A stretch of DNA of 64,000 nt from positions 9,809,203-9,873,202 of the forward strand of contig NZ_JAGINW010000001.1 of NCBI RefSeq assembly GCF_017876405.1, written 5' to 3'. Below the pieces are notes generated by a model. That model was not told the origin of the DNA and did no database searches. It worked only from the letters and a program-made list of their open reading frames with translations. This document shows, in pieces, positions 16,020 through 25,078 of this stretch. The first letter of the stretch is position 1; each line of letters starts with the position of its first letter. The position numbers and the translations under genes are program-made. The stretch comes from Kibdelosporangium banguiense. Lineage in GTDB: Bacteria; Actinomycetota; Actinomycetes; Mycobacteriales; Pseudonocardiaceae.

Positions 16020-18842
16020 GTGGTGGGAAAAACTGTCGAAGTCCCGACAGTCGATCTGGCTGAATCTTCTACCACGGACGGCGCGCACGTCGGCCCGGCG
16101 GCTGGCGTCGAGCGGATGTTCACTGACGTGCTGGCCGAAGTCCTGCGCGTCGAGCAGGTGCCAGCAGACAGCCACTTCTTCGACGACCTCGGCGCCGACT
16201 CGATGGTGATGGCCCAGTTCTGCGCCAGAGTCCGAAAACGGCCAGACCTGCCGTCAGTGTCCATAAAGGACATCTACCAGCACCCCACGATCAGAAGCCT
16301 GGCGGCGGCGCTCGCGGATACCGCGCCCGTCCCGGTCGAGCGGATGTTCACTGACGTGCTGGCCGAAGTCCTGCGCGTCGAGCAAGTGCCAGCAGACAGC
16401 CACTTCTTCGACGACCTCGGCGCCGACTCGATGGTGATGGCCCAATTCTGCGCCAGAGTCCGAAAACAGCCAGACCTGCCGTCAGTGTCCATAAAGGACA
16501 TCTACCAGCACCCCACGATCAGAAGCCTGGCAGCGGCGCTCGCGGACACCACGCCCGCCGCCGGCGGCTCGCCGGTCCCGGCGACAACCGAGGTGACGAC
16601 ACCGGTCAGCACTCGGCAGTATGTCCTCTGCGGAGCACTGCAGTTCCTGTTTCTCCTGGGATATTCCTACCTCACCGCACTTGTCCTCGAACTAGGTTTC
16701 GAGTGGATCTCCGCCGGCTCCGATGTGGTCCACGTCTACCTGCGGTCGGTCCTGTTCGGCGGTGCGTTCTTCCTCGGCATGTCCACCCTCCCGATCCTGG
16801 TGAAGTGGGTGCTCATCGGTCGGTGGAAGCCCCAGCGGATCCGGATCTGGAGCCTGGCCTATGTCCGCTTCTGGGTAGTCAAGACGCTGGTCGGCTTGAA
16901 TCCGCTGGTCTTGTTCGCCGGTTCGCCGCTCTATGTGCTGTATCTGAGGGCGCTGGGTGCGAGAGTCGGGCGCGGCGTGGTGGTCTTCTCCCGGCACGCG
17001 CCGGTGTGCACCGATCTGCTGACCATCGGCGAGGGCACGGTCATCCGCAAGGACGCGTTCCTCACCGGCTACCGGGCCTGCGCCGGCTGGATTCAGACGG
17101 GCGCAGTGACTCTCGGGCGGGACGTGTTCGTCGGCGAGGCGACGGTGCTCGACATCGAGACCTCGCTCGGCGACGGGGCCCAGCTCGGCCATGCTTCCTC
17201 GCTGCACGCCGGGCAGGCCGTGCCCGAGGGCGAGCGCTGGCACGGGTCCCCGGCGCAGCCGGCCGAGGCGGACTATCGGGGGGTCGAACCGGCCGGGTGC
17301 GGCGCCGGGAGAAGGGCCGTCTACACCGTCCTGCAACTGCTGAAAGCCCTGGCCCTGCAGCTTCCGCTGGTGTACGGCGGCGTGGCCATTCTCTTCACCG
17401 AGGTCCCACGGCTCGCTGCGCTCCTTGGAAACGAGCCTCTGGCCTTCACGAGCTGGACGTTCTACAGCGACGCCCTGGCCGTCTCCCTCGTGCTCTTCTT
17501 CGGCTCCGCGCTCGTCAGGCTGCTCGTCATGGTCGCTGTCCCCCGCGTGCTCAACCTCGCCATCAAGCCGGGCAAGGTCTATCGCCTGTACGGGATCCAC
17601 TATGCCCTGCATCGAGCGATCGCGCGCCTGACCAACATCCAGTTCTTCAAGACCCTCTTCGGTGACAGCTCCTGCATAGTCCACTATCTGCGCTGCATGG
17701 GGTATCGCCTGGCTCCTGTGGTGCAGACCGGGTCGAACTTCGGCAACCTGGTGAAGCACGAGACCCCCTACCTGAGCGCTGTCGGCAGCGGAACGGTGGT
17801 CGCCAGCGGGCTGTCGATCGCCAATGTCGACTTCTCGAGCACGTCGTTTCGGGTGTCGCGGGCCTCGATCGGGGCGCGCAATTTCCTCGGGAACTGGATC
17901 GTCTATCCCGCGCAGGGCAGGACCGGCGAGAACTGCCTGCTGGCGACGAAGGTCCTGGTCCCGATCGACGGCCTGCTCCGGGAGGGTGTCGGGCTGCTGG
18001 GCTCGCCCAGCTTCGAGATCCCGCGCACGGTCGAACGCGACACCAAGTTCAACCACCTGGCGAGCGGGGACGATCTGCCCCGGCGTCTCGCGGCCAAGAA
18101 CAAGCACAATGCGGTGAGTATGGGATGGTTCCTGCTGTCGCGGTGGTGCTATGCCTTCCTGGTCGTCTTGATAGCTTTAGGCGCCGCGGACCTCTACCAC
18201 TCGCTCGGCGCCTCGGCGATCGCGCTGGCCACCGTCCTCATCTTCCTGTTCGGGACCCTCTACTTCGTACTGGTCGAACGTGCCGCTACGGGATTCCGGG
18301 GCGTGCGACCGACATACTGCTCGATCTACCAGATCGACTTCTGGCGGACGGAACGCTTTTACAAGTTGTTTGTGCCGGCAGGCGTACACGCCGTTTTCAA
18401 TGGCACCCCCTTCAAGGCTGTGATCTGGCGGCTGCTGGGTGTCCGGCTCGGTAAGAGGCTCTTCGACGACGGCTCCGATTTGGACGAGAAGAACCTGGTG
18501 ACGATCGGTGACGACTGCATGCTCAACGCCGGCTCGCACATCCAGTGCCACTCGCAGGAAGATTTCGCCTTCAAGTCCGATCGCACCGTGATCGGTTCTG
18601 GCTGCACCGTCGGGACCGGTGCGCTGGTCCACTACGGCGTGACGATGGGCGACGGCGCGGTACTGGCCCCCGATTCCTTCCTGATGAAGGGCGAGGAAAT
18701 GCCACCGCACGCCCGGTGGGGCGGAAACCCGGCCCGCCAGATGCGGGACGCCTTGGCCGGTTCGCGGGTTCTCCGGGACCACAACGACAACGCCGCTGTG
18801 GTCACGTCCGGAACTCGACGAGAAGCAGCACCCGGGACGTAG
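16020..18842 (+). CDS. Tandem carrier domains fused to a poly-amino-acid-synthetase-type membrane terminal domain
   Basis: A 940-residue protein from GTG at 16020 (AAGGAG upstream; an in-frame ATG at 15864 lacks one). Residues about 30-103 and 106-180 are two almost identical carrier domains, each with the phosphopantetheine Ser in DLGADSMVM (Ser61 and Ser137). From about 195 on it matches the NRPS terminal domain of epsilon-poly-lysine synthetase (Pls): pairs of membrane helices (e.g. LCGALQFLFLLGYSYLTALV, WCYAFLVVLIALGAADLY) alternating with left-handed-helix-like soluble segments rich in G-x-G hexapeptides (VVFSRHAPVCTDLLTIGEGT, NLVTIGDDCMLNAGSHIQCH). In Pls these segments act as tandem condensation-type catalysts that extend an amino-acid chain. 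There is no adenylation domain, so carriers must be loaded in trans, most simply by the NRPS encoded next. Confidence 0.85.
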   Translation: MVGKTVEVPTVDLAESSTTDGAHVGPAAGVERMFTDVLAEVLRVEQVPADSHFFDDLGADSMVMAQFCARVRKRPDLPSVSIKDIYQHPTIRSLAAALADTAPVPVERMFTDVLAEVLRVEQVPADSHFFDDLGADSMVMAQFCARVRKQPDLPSVSIKDIYQHPTIRSLAAALADTTPAAGGSPVPATTEVTTPVSTRQYVLCGALQFLFLLGYSYLTALVLELGFEWISAGSDVVHVYLRSVLFGGAFFLGMSTLPILVKWVLIGRWKPQRIRIWSLAYVRFWVVKTLVGLNPLVLFAGSPLYVLYLRALGARVGRGVVVFSRHAPVCTDLLTIGEGTVIRKDAFLTGYRACAGWIQTGAVTLGRDVFVGEATVLDIETSLGDGAQLGHASSLHAGQAVPEGERWHGSPAQPAEADYRGVEPAGCGAGRRAVYTVLQLLKALALQLPLVYGGVAILFTEVPRLAALLGNEPLAFTSWTFYSDALAVSLVLFFGSALVRLLVMVAVPRVLNLAIKPGKVYRLYGIHYALHRAIARLTNIQFFKTLFGDSSCIVHYLRCMGYRLAPVVQTGSNFGNLVKHETPYLSAVGSGTVVASGLSIANVDFSSTSFRVSRASIGARNFLGNWIVYPAQGRTGENCLLATKVLVPIDGLLREGVGLLGSPSFEIPRTVERDTKFNHLASGDDLPRRLAAKNKHNAVSMGWFLLSRWCYAFLVVLIALGAADLYHSLGASAIALATVLIFLFGTLYFVLVERAATGFRGVRPTYCSIYQIDFWRTERFYKLFVPAGVHAVFNGTPFKAVIWRLLGVRLGKRLFDDGSDLDEKNLVTIGDDCMLNAGSHIQCHSQEDFAFKSDRTVIGSGCTVGTGALVHYGVTMGDGAVLAPDSFLMKGEEMPPHARWGGNPARQMRDALAGSRVLRDHNDNAAVVTSGTRREAAPGT
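16107..16562 (+). repeat. In-frame tandem duplication of a 76-codon carrier domain
   Basis: Two 228-bp units (16107-16334 and 16335-16562) with only scattered differences (for example CAG/CAA and CGG/CAG codons). The third-position identity indicates a recent duplication or ongoing gene conversion rather than ancient tandem carriers. Confidence 0.9.
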
Positions 18843-18879
18843 CCGTCTGGCGCACCGGGAGCGGAGGAAAGGTTTTCCG

Positions 18880-21480
18880 ATGGACATGCATGTGGAAGCC
18901 GACCGGGAGTTCTGGCGGAATGTGCTCGTCGCGGGCGGGTTCACCGCGATTCCGCGGTGGACTCTGGATCCGGTGCCCGGTGTGGCCGGGCACGAGGTGC
19001 CGGTCCCCGGCCAGGACGTGGTGGCGTTGCGGCGGCTGGCGGACGAACTGGCGGTGCCGTTCAGCTCGGTGCTGCTGGCCGCGCACGCCAAGGTGCTGGC
19101 CGCGTTGTCCGGTGAGCGCGAGGTCGCGACCGGCTACGTGGCCGTGGCGGGCGGGCGGCCGTTGCCGTGCCGGCTGACCACAGAGCCCGTTTCGTGGCGG
19201 ACGTTGGTGCTGGAAGCCCATCGGGCCGAGTCGCAACTGCTGTCGCACAAGGATTTCCCGGTCGATGACCTGAGGCGCGAGCTGGGTCTGGCCGGACCGT
19301 CGTTCGAGACCGTGTTCGATCCGACGCTGGATCCGATCGGCACCATTGCCCTCGGCGGGGATCTCGCCGAGGACACCGTGCTGTCGGTGCGAACCGTATG
19401 GCACAACGGCCAACTCGTGCTGCGGTTGCGGTACCGGACCGACGTGCTCGACGCGGGCTATGCCGCCAGGATCGCCGGCTATCACCGCACCGCGCTCGCA
19501 CTGATCGCGGCCGATCCGGAGGCCGAGCACGGCCGGCAGAGCCTGCTGTCGGGCCAGGAACTCCACGTCCAGCTCACCGGGCTGGCCGGCCCTCGCCAGC
19601 AATTGCCGGACCTGCGGGTGCACGAGCTGTTCGAGCAGCGGGCGGCAGCGCACCCGCACGCCGTCGCGGCCGTGCACGGCGACCGGCAGTGGACCTACCG
19701 CGAGCTCAACGCCCGGGCCAACCGGCTGGCACGAGCCCTGCTGGCCCGAGGCCTGCACCGCGAGGATGTCGTCGCGGTGGTGATGCAACGCACCCTGGAC
19801 TGGATGGCCGCCGTCCTGGCGATCTTCAAGGCCGGTGGCGTGTATCTGCCGCTCGAGCCGCAGTTCCCGGCCGGTCGCATCGCGACCGCGCTCTCCCGTG
19901 CCCACTGCACGCTCGTGCTGAGCGAACACGGCAGCACCAGCACCCTCCAGACGGCCCTCGACACCCTGTCCCGAACCCCGACACCCGCAACCCAGACACC
20001 CGCAAGCCAGGCGCCCGGAATCCGGCTACTGCGTGTCGAGGCGGCCTACGCGGAGAACCATCCCGACGGCAATCCCGGTGTCCAGGTCGCGCCGGACCAG
20101 CTCGCCTACGTCCTGTTCACCTCCGGCTCCACCGGCGAACCCAAGGGCGCGATGTGCGAGCACGCGGGCATGCTCAACCACATCTACGCCAAGATCACCG
20201 ACCTCGGAGTCGGGGAAGGCGAGGTGATCCCGCAGACCGGCCCGCAATGCTTCGACATCTCGCTCTGGCAACTGCTGGCCGCGCTGCTGGTGGGCGGGCG
20301 GACCCTGCTGATCGAGCAGGACACGATCCTGGACGTCGAACGGTTGCTCGACACCCTCGTCGCCGGCCGGGCCGGCGTGCTGCAGGTCGTACCGTCCTAT
20401 CTGGACGTGATCGTGTCCTGTCTGGAGCAGCGCCCCCGCGCCCTGCCGGATCTGCACACCGTGTCCCCCACCGGGGACCTGCTGAAGAAAGAGCTCGTCG
20501 AACGCTGGTTCGCCGCCCAGCCCGGGATCACCCTGGTCAACACCTACGGGCTGACCGAGACCTCCGACGACGCCGTGCACGAGGTCATGCACCGAGTACC
20601 GGATACCGACCGGATCCCGCTCGGCCGCCCGATCACCAACGTGCACGTCTACGTCGTCGACGAGAACCTGTCACCGGTGCCCCTGGGCGCCCCCGGCGTG
20701 ATCGTCTTCTCCGGGATCTGCGTCGGCCGCGGCTACATCAACGACCCCGAACGCACCCGCGGGGTGTTCCTGGCCGATCCGCACCGCGAGGGACAGCGGC
20801 TGTGCCGGACCGGCGACTACGGCCGCTGGCGGCCGGACGGCACACTGGAGTTCCTCGGCCGCCGGGACAACCAGATCAAGATCCGGGGCTTCCGGATCGA
20901 GATCGGCGAGATCGAGAACGCCCTGGTACGAATACCCGGCATCCACGACGCCGCCGTCGTAGTCACCGACGGCACCGGCGCGGGCCTGGGCACGCGACTG
21001 GTGGCCTTCTACACCAGCCAACACCCACTCCCGGCCGGCCTCGTGGCCGACCAGCTCAGCGAGGCCCTGCCCGGCTACATGGTCCCGTCGGCCGTGCACT
21101 GGCGGGACGGCCTGCCGCTGACCACCAACGGCAAGATCGACCGCACCACCCTGACCGCGCTCGCCGGGCAACTCGACGGCAGCGACGTCGTCGACGAGGA
21201 TTATCAGGCGCCGCGTACGCCCACCGAGCAGCGCATGGCGACCGCGTGGGCCACAGTGCTCGGCATCCCGCCCGACCAGATCAGCCGGCGGGACCACTTC
21301 TTCGACCGGGGCGGCACCTCACTGTCAGCAGTACGGCTGGTGATCACCTTGGACCGCGCGGTGACCCTCACCGACCTCACCCGCCACCCGATCCTCGCCG
21401 ACCTGGCCACGATCCTCGACGAGACCGCCACAGCTACCACTGCCGGATCACTGGCGTCGCCACGACCGGCTTTGTCATGA
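18880..21480 (+). CDS. NRPS: partial condensation-like domain, adenylation, carrier
   Basis: 866 residues. Residues 1-240 resemble the C-terminal half of a condensation domain; the HHxxxDG catalytic motif is absent, so it is probably structural. The adenylation domain (about 245-765) has the TSGSTGEPKG core (about 414), FDISLWQ (A4), NTYGLTE (A5), the TGDYGRW region and NGKID (A10). Reading the ten-residue pocket by eye gives approximately D-I-W-Q-S-T-T-D-D; the acidic residues at the 330/331 positions would suit a diamino acid such as Dap. A carrier domain follows (about 775-845; Ser about 813 in DRGGTSLSAV). There is no thioesterase. The gene follows the terminal-domain gene by 37 bases with GGAGGAAAG as ribosome site. 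Confidence 0.9.
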   Translation: MDMHVEADREFWRNVLVAGGFTAIPRWTLDPVPGVAGHEVPVPGQDVVALRRLADELAVPFSSVLLAAHAKVLAALSGEREVATGYVAVAGGRPLPCRLTTEPVSWRTLVLEAHRAESQLLSHKDFPVDDLRRELGLAGPSFETVFDPTLDPIGTIALGGDLAEDTVLSVRTVWHNGQLVLRLRYRTDVLDAGYAARIAGYHRTALALIAADPEAEHGRQSLLSGQELHVQLTGLAGPRQQLPDLRVHELFEQRAAAHPHAVAAVHGDRQWTYRELNARANRLARALLARGLHREDVVAVVMQRTLDWMAAVLAIFKAGGVYLPLEPQFPAGRIATALSRAHCTLVLSEHGSTSTLQTALDTLSRTPTPATQTPASQAPGIRLLRVEAAYAENHPDGNPGVQVAPDQLAYVLFTSGSTGEPKGAMCEHAGMLNHIYAKITDLGVGEGEVIPQTGPQCFDISLWQLLAALLVGGRTLLIEQDTILDVERLLDTLVAGRAGVLQVVPSYLDVIVSCLEQRPRALPDLHTVSPTGDLLKKELVERWFAAQPGITLVNTYGLTETSDDAVHEVMHRVPDTDRIPLGRPITNVHVYVVDENLSPVPLGAPGVIVFSGICVGRGYINDPERTRGVFLADPHREGQRLCRTGDYGRWRPDGTLEFLGRRDNQIKIRGFRIEIGEIENALVRIPGIHDAAVVVTDGTGAGLGTRLVAFYTSQHPLPAGLVADQLSEALPGYMVPSAVHWRDGLPLTTNGKIDRTTLTALAGQLDGSDVVDEDYQAPRTPTEQRMATAWATVLGIPPDQISRRDHFFDRGGTSLSAVRLVITLDRAVTLTDLTRHPILADLATILDETATATTAGSLASPRPALS

Positions 21481-21526
21481 GTAGCACTGGCTTCCTTCTC
21501 CGAGTAGCGACTGAAAGGACACCGAG

Positions 21527-22531
21527 ATGACGTCCTCATCCCGGACAGCACTGCCCGGCGTGGACCTGCACCCCGGCACACCCCCGATCCTGCGGGCCGA
21601 CCCGGCCGGCGACCCGCCACGCTGGGCAGCCGACCACCGCGACGCGCTCCGCGCCATCGTCACCGAGCACGGCGCGGTCCTCATCCGCGGCCTCGGCCTG
21701 CACGACCCAGCCCAGACCACCGCCGTCTTCCACCAACTGGCCACCAGCCTGATGACCGAGAAAGAAGCCTTCGCCTCCCGGCGAACCTACCCCGACGGCG
21801 TGTACTCCTCCTCAAAATGGCCAGCCAACCAACAAATGTGCATGCACCACGAACTGAGCTACACCCTCCAATTCCCCAGCCTGCTGCTGTTCGCCTGCCT
21901 ACGTGCACCCACCACGGGCGGCGCCACCGGAATCGCCGACGCCCCCACCCTGCTCGACACACTGCCCCCCGAACTGGTCGACCGGTTCACCCGCGACGGC
22001 TGGCTGCTCACCCGCACCTACAACACCGAGATCGGCGCATCCCTCACCGAGGCATTCGGCACCGAGGACCGCGCCGCCATCGAACACTACTGCCGCGCCA
22101 ACGCGATCGCCTTCCAATGGCAACCCGACGGCACACTCCGCACCCGACAACACCGCAGCGCCATCGTGCGCCACCCCATCACCGGCCGACGCAGCTGGTT
22201 CAACCAGATCGCCTTCCTCAACCAATGGACCATCGACCCCGAAATACGCGACTACCTCATCGACGTCTACGGCGCCGACGCCCTGCCGTTCAACACCCAC
22301 TACGGCAACGGCGACCCCATCAGCGCGGACGTCATCCACCTGCTCAACAAGACCTACGACGCCCACACCGCACGCGAACCCTGGCAGGCCGGCGATCTGA
22401 TGCTCGTCGACAACATCCGCACCGCCCACAACAGAGACCCCTACCACGGACCACGCGACATGCTCGTCGCACTCGCCGACCCCGTACGCCTGGCCGACTG
22501 CTCACCGACCATGGAGGTGACCACCGGATGA
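21527..22531 (+). CDS. SyrP-like Fe(II)/2-oxoglutarate oxygenase
   Basis: A 334-residue TauD/SyrP-superfamily protein. The iron site is His107-x-Glu109 (MHHELSY), the HxE variant typical of SyrP-type enzymes rather than the HxD of TauD, with the distal His in RTAHNRDPY about residue 300 and the 2-oxoglutarate-binding Arg in GPRDMLVAL. SyrP hydroxylates an aspartyl residue on its carrier in syringomycin biosynthesis, so this enzyme may hydroxylate a carrier-bound amino acid here. It overlaps the SbnB gene by ATGA. A 3' fragment of a second copy survives at 24888-24987. Confidence 0.88.
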   Translation: MTSSSRTALPGVDLHPGTPPILRADPAGDPPRWAADHRDALRAIVTEHGAVLIRGLGLHDPAQTTAVFHQLATSLMTEKEAFASRRTYPDGVYSSSKWPANQQMCMHHELSYTLQFPSLLLFACLRAPTTGGATGIADAPTLLDTLPPELVDRFTRDGWLLTRTYNTEIGASLTEAFGTEDRAAIEHYCRANAIAFQWQPDGTLRTRQHRSAIVRHPITGRRSWFNQIAFLNQWTIDPEIRDYLIDVYGADALPFNTHYGNGDPISADVIHLLNKTYDAHTAREPWQAGDLMLVDNIRTAHNRDPYHGPRDMLVALADPVRLADCSPTMEVTTG

Positions 22532-23601
22532 CCAGGAATGTATCGGCGCAGGCCCCATCCGTCAGTACGGCTATCACCGATCCCGTGCCCGGATTCGCCG
22601 TGATCTCCGGTGCCCAGGTCCAGCACGCGCTCCAGGGCCGCGAAACCCTGATCGTGGAACTCATCGAGGCCACCTACCGGCTGCACAGCACCGGCGACTC
22701 GGTCAACCCACCGTCCTACTTCCTGCGCTTCCCCGACCACCCCTCCGCCCGGATCATCGCACTGCCCGCCTCGATCGGCGGCCAGACACCGGTCGCCGGC
22801 CTGAAATGGATCTCCAGCTTCCCGCACAACGTCACCGCCGGCCTCCCCCGCGCCTCGGCCGTCCTGATCCTCAACGACCACAACACCGGCTACCCCTTCG
22901 CCTGCCTCGAAGCCTCCATCATCAGCGCCACCCGAACAGCCGCACTCGCCGCCGCAGCAACCGACCGGCTCTCCCGCAACCGACCACGCCCCACACGCGC
23001 CGGATTCATCGGAACCGGCCTGATCGCCCGCTACATCCACACCTTCCTGACCGCCACCGGCTGGTCCTTCGACCACATCGGCGTGCACGACCTGTCCACC
23101 GACAGCACCACCGGCTTCCGCAACTACCTGCAGCAGTCAGGTACCACCGGCCGGATCACCGTGCACGACACCGCCGAACACCTCATCCGCTCCAGCGACC
23201 TCGTCGTCTTCGCCACCGTCGCCAGCCAGCCGCATGTCCACGACCCGTCCTGGTTCGAGCACAACCCGTTGGTACTGCACGTATCGCTGCGCGACCTCGC
23301 ACCGCAGATCCTGCTCACCGCCACCAACATCGTCGACGACATCGAGCACTGCCTGAAAGCCGACACCTCACCACACCTGACCGAACAACTCACCGGCAAC
23401 CGCGACTTCCTGCACGGCACCCTCGACGACGTGATGACCGGGCGAATCACACTGCCCACCGACCGGCCACTGGTGTTCTCCCCCTTCGGCCTCGGCGTAC
23501 TCGACCTCGCAGTCGGCAAATACGTCTACGACCAGGCAGCCCACACCGGCCAGCTGCACACCGTCGACGACTTCTTCCACGAACTGCGCCGGTACGGATG
23601 A
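22528..23601 (+). CDS. SbnB-like dehydrogenase (ornithine cyclodeaminase family)
   Basis: A 357-residue protein of the ornithine cyclodeaminase/mu-crystallin family: N-terminal dimer and substrate half (LKWISSFPHNVTAGLPRASA, the typical K-W-x-x-S/G-x-P-x-N motif), a Rossmann dinucleotide site GFIGTGLIARY (about 160), and DIVDD-type acidic residues near 275. SbnB and relatives oxidatively split N-(1-amino-1-carboxy-2-ethyl)-glutamate to L-2,3-diaminopropionate and 2-oxoglutarate with NAD. With the SbnA-like gene downstream this supports a Dap supply. Start ATG overlaps the oxygenase stop (ATGA). Confidence 0.87.
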   Translation: MTRNVSAQAPSVSTAITDPVPGFAVISGAQVQHALQGRETLIVELIEATYRLHSTGDSVNPPSYFLRFPDHPSARIIALPASIGGQTPVAGLKWISSFPHNVTAGLPRASAVLILNDHNTGYPFACLEASIISATRTAALAAAATDRLSRNRPRPTRAGFIGTGLIARYIHTFLTATGWSFDHIGVHDLSTDSTTGFRNYLQQSGTTGRITVHDTAEHLIRSSDLVVFATVASQPHVHDPSWFEHNPLVLHVSLRDLAPQILLTATNIVDDIEHCLKADTSPHLTEQLTGNRDFLHGTLDDVMTGRITLPTDRPLVFSPFGLGVLDLAVGKYVYDQAAHTGQLHTVDDFFHELRRYG

Positions 23602-23647
23602 GCAGCCCAATTGAGCCCAGTGCCCTGCCACAGACAAGGAGGCCATC

Positions 23648-23713
23648 GTGCCAGTCATCGCATCTGCCCGGTATCACGAAGTACGGAAGGCGGTCACGAC
23701 GTGGGTAGCGTAA
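23648..23713 (+). pseudogene. Vestigial start of an sbnA-type gene
   Basis: Behind a good ribosome site (AAGGAGG), GTGCCAGTCATC opens a 21-codon ORF in the position expected for a gene following sbnB. The same 12 bases start the intact SbnA-like gene at 25079, which is also preceded by an sbnB 3' end. The ORF then diverges and stops inside the beginning of the threonine-synthase-like gene. It is probably the original sbnA start, cut off by an insertion. Confidence 0.5.
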
Positions 23714-24864
23714 TCGGGTCGGCCGGCCTGGCGGGTTGTGAATGGCTGCGATACGACTACAACCCCACGCTGATCGCGCAGGACCGGCCGGAATCGTTCA
23801 CCATGTGGCGATACCGGCAACTACTGCCGATCGGCGACGGCCCGGTGCGCTACCCGGTACCGATCGGCGGCACACCACTGCTACCCGCACCAGCCCTCAG
23901 ACAAACACTGGGCATGCCCCACCTCTGGCTCAAAGACGAAACTCGCAACCCAAGCGCGTCCAACAAAGACCGCGCCACCGCACTCGTGCTCGAAGACGGA
24001 CTACGACGCCACATCGACACGATCACCACCGCGTCCACCGGCAACGCAGCCGTAGCCACCGCCGTCGGCGCCGCAGCAGCCGGCATACGAGCCGTCATCT
24101 TCGTATCCACCGACTGCCAGCCCGACAAACTCGCCCTCATGACCCAAGCCGGCGCCTGGGTCTTCCAAGTCCGCCACGGCTACCCGGCCGCCGTCGACCT
24201 CTCCCGCACCGCCGCCCACACCTTCGGCTGGCTCGACCGCAACACCGGCGCCAACCCACTCACCATCGAAGCGAAAAAAACCGTCGCCTTCGAGGTATGG
24301 GAACAACTCGGCCGCCAACCACCGGACGTAATGATCACCCCCGTCGGCGACGGCCCCACCCTGGTAGCACTCGACAAAGGCTTCACCGAACTCGTCCACT
24401 GCGGCCTCGCCACACGCCAACCACGCCTGATCGGCATCCAAGCCGAACACTGCCAACCACTGGTACGCGCCTGGCACGGCACCCCCGCCCAACCAGCCCA
24501 CCTGGACCCCACCGCCACCATCGCCGACGGCATCGCCGTCGTACGCCCAGCCATCGGCAACGCCGTACTGGACGCGATACACCGCAGCGGCGGAGCACTG
24601 ACCGCAGTCTCCGACGACGCACTCCTGAGCGCGGTCGCCACCCTGGCCAGCCGGGCCGGCGTCGGCGCCGAACCCGCCGGCGCGGCAGCCCTGGCCGGGC
24701 TGGAAATCGCTGTCGAACACGGCCTGGCCGACCCGGCGGAAACCGTGGCCCTCCTGATCACCGGCCGGGAAATGAAAGCCAACAAGGCGACCACCCGCCC
24801 GGACCGGATGGCCATCGTCGAAACACTCGACGAAGTCGAGCGGTTTCTGGCAGGCGATTGCTGA
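23701..24864 (+). CDS. Threonine-synthase-like PLP enzyme
   Basis: A 387-residue fold-type II PLP enzyme from GTG at 23701 (GGAAGGCGG upstream). The N-terminal strand WRYRQLLPIGDG, the PLP lysine Lys89 in NPSASNKDR, the cofactor loop STGNAA and a late GAEPAGAA motif all fit the threonine synthase branch. In a Dap-type cluster it could perform beta/gamma-replacement or elimination on an O-phosphorylated amino acid, or supply a modified building block; the role is open. It separates sbnB from the intact sbnA-like gene, and the flanking scars indicate that it was inserted. Confidence 0.85.
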   Translation: MGSVIGSAGLAGCEWLRYDYNPTLIAQDRPESFTMWRYRQLLPIGDGPVRYPVPIGGTPLLPAPALRQTLGMPHLWLKDETRNPSASNKDRATALVLEDGLRRHIDTITTASTGNAAVATAVGAAAAGIRAVIFVSTDCQPDKLALMTQAGAWVFQVRHGYPAAVDLSRTAAHTFGWLDRNTGANPLTIEAKKTVAFEVWEQLGRQPPDVMITPVGDGPTLVALDKGFTELVHCGLATRQPRLIGIQAEHCQPLVRAWHGTPAQPAHLDPTATIADGIAVVRPAIGNAVLDAIHRSGGALTAVSDDALLSAVATLASRAGVGAEPAGAAALAGLEIAVEHGLADPAETVALLITGREMKANKATTRPDRMAIVETLDEVERFLAGDC

Positions 24865-24887
24865 TCGTGCCAGGGCCGGGCTTGTTA

Positions 24888-25038
24888 TGGCAGGCCGGGA
24901 CCTGATGCTCATCGACAACATCCGCACCGCGCACAGCAGAGATCCCTTCGAGGGACAGCGCGAAGCGCTCGTCGTGTCCGCTTCGGCGAGCCGCACATCA
25001 TCAACGACTTCTTCCACGAGCTGCGCCGGCACGGATAA
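24888..25038 (+). pseudogene. Fused 3' fragments of the oxygenase and sbnB genes
   Basis: Bases 24888-24987 correspond to the end of the oxygenase gene (22386-22480; GRDLMLIDNIRTAHSRDPFE against GDLMLVDNIRTAHNRDPYH). Bases about 24997-25038 correspond to the end of sbnB (INDFFHELRRHG-stop against VDDFFHELRRYG-stop), in a different frame. The middle of both genes is missing. The segment is a deletion scar left from a duplicated oxygenase-sbnB-sbnA block. Confidence 0.8.
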
Positions 25039-25078
25039 GCAGCTCGAGTGCTCTACCAGACACATGAGGGGTGCAACG

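Noticed and set aside
16692..18107. 471-codon minus-strand ORF
   Set aside because: Antisense of the Pls-like terminal domain; no motif.
24887..25078. N-terminal extension of the SbnA-like protein
   Set aside because: It is translated scar of the oxygenase and sbnB 3' ends; GTG 25079 has the ribosome site and family-typical start.
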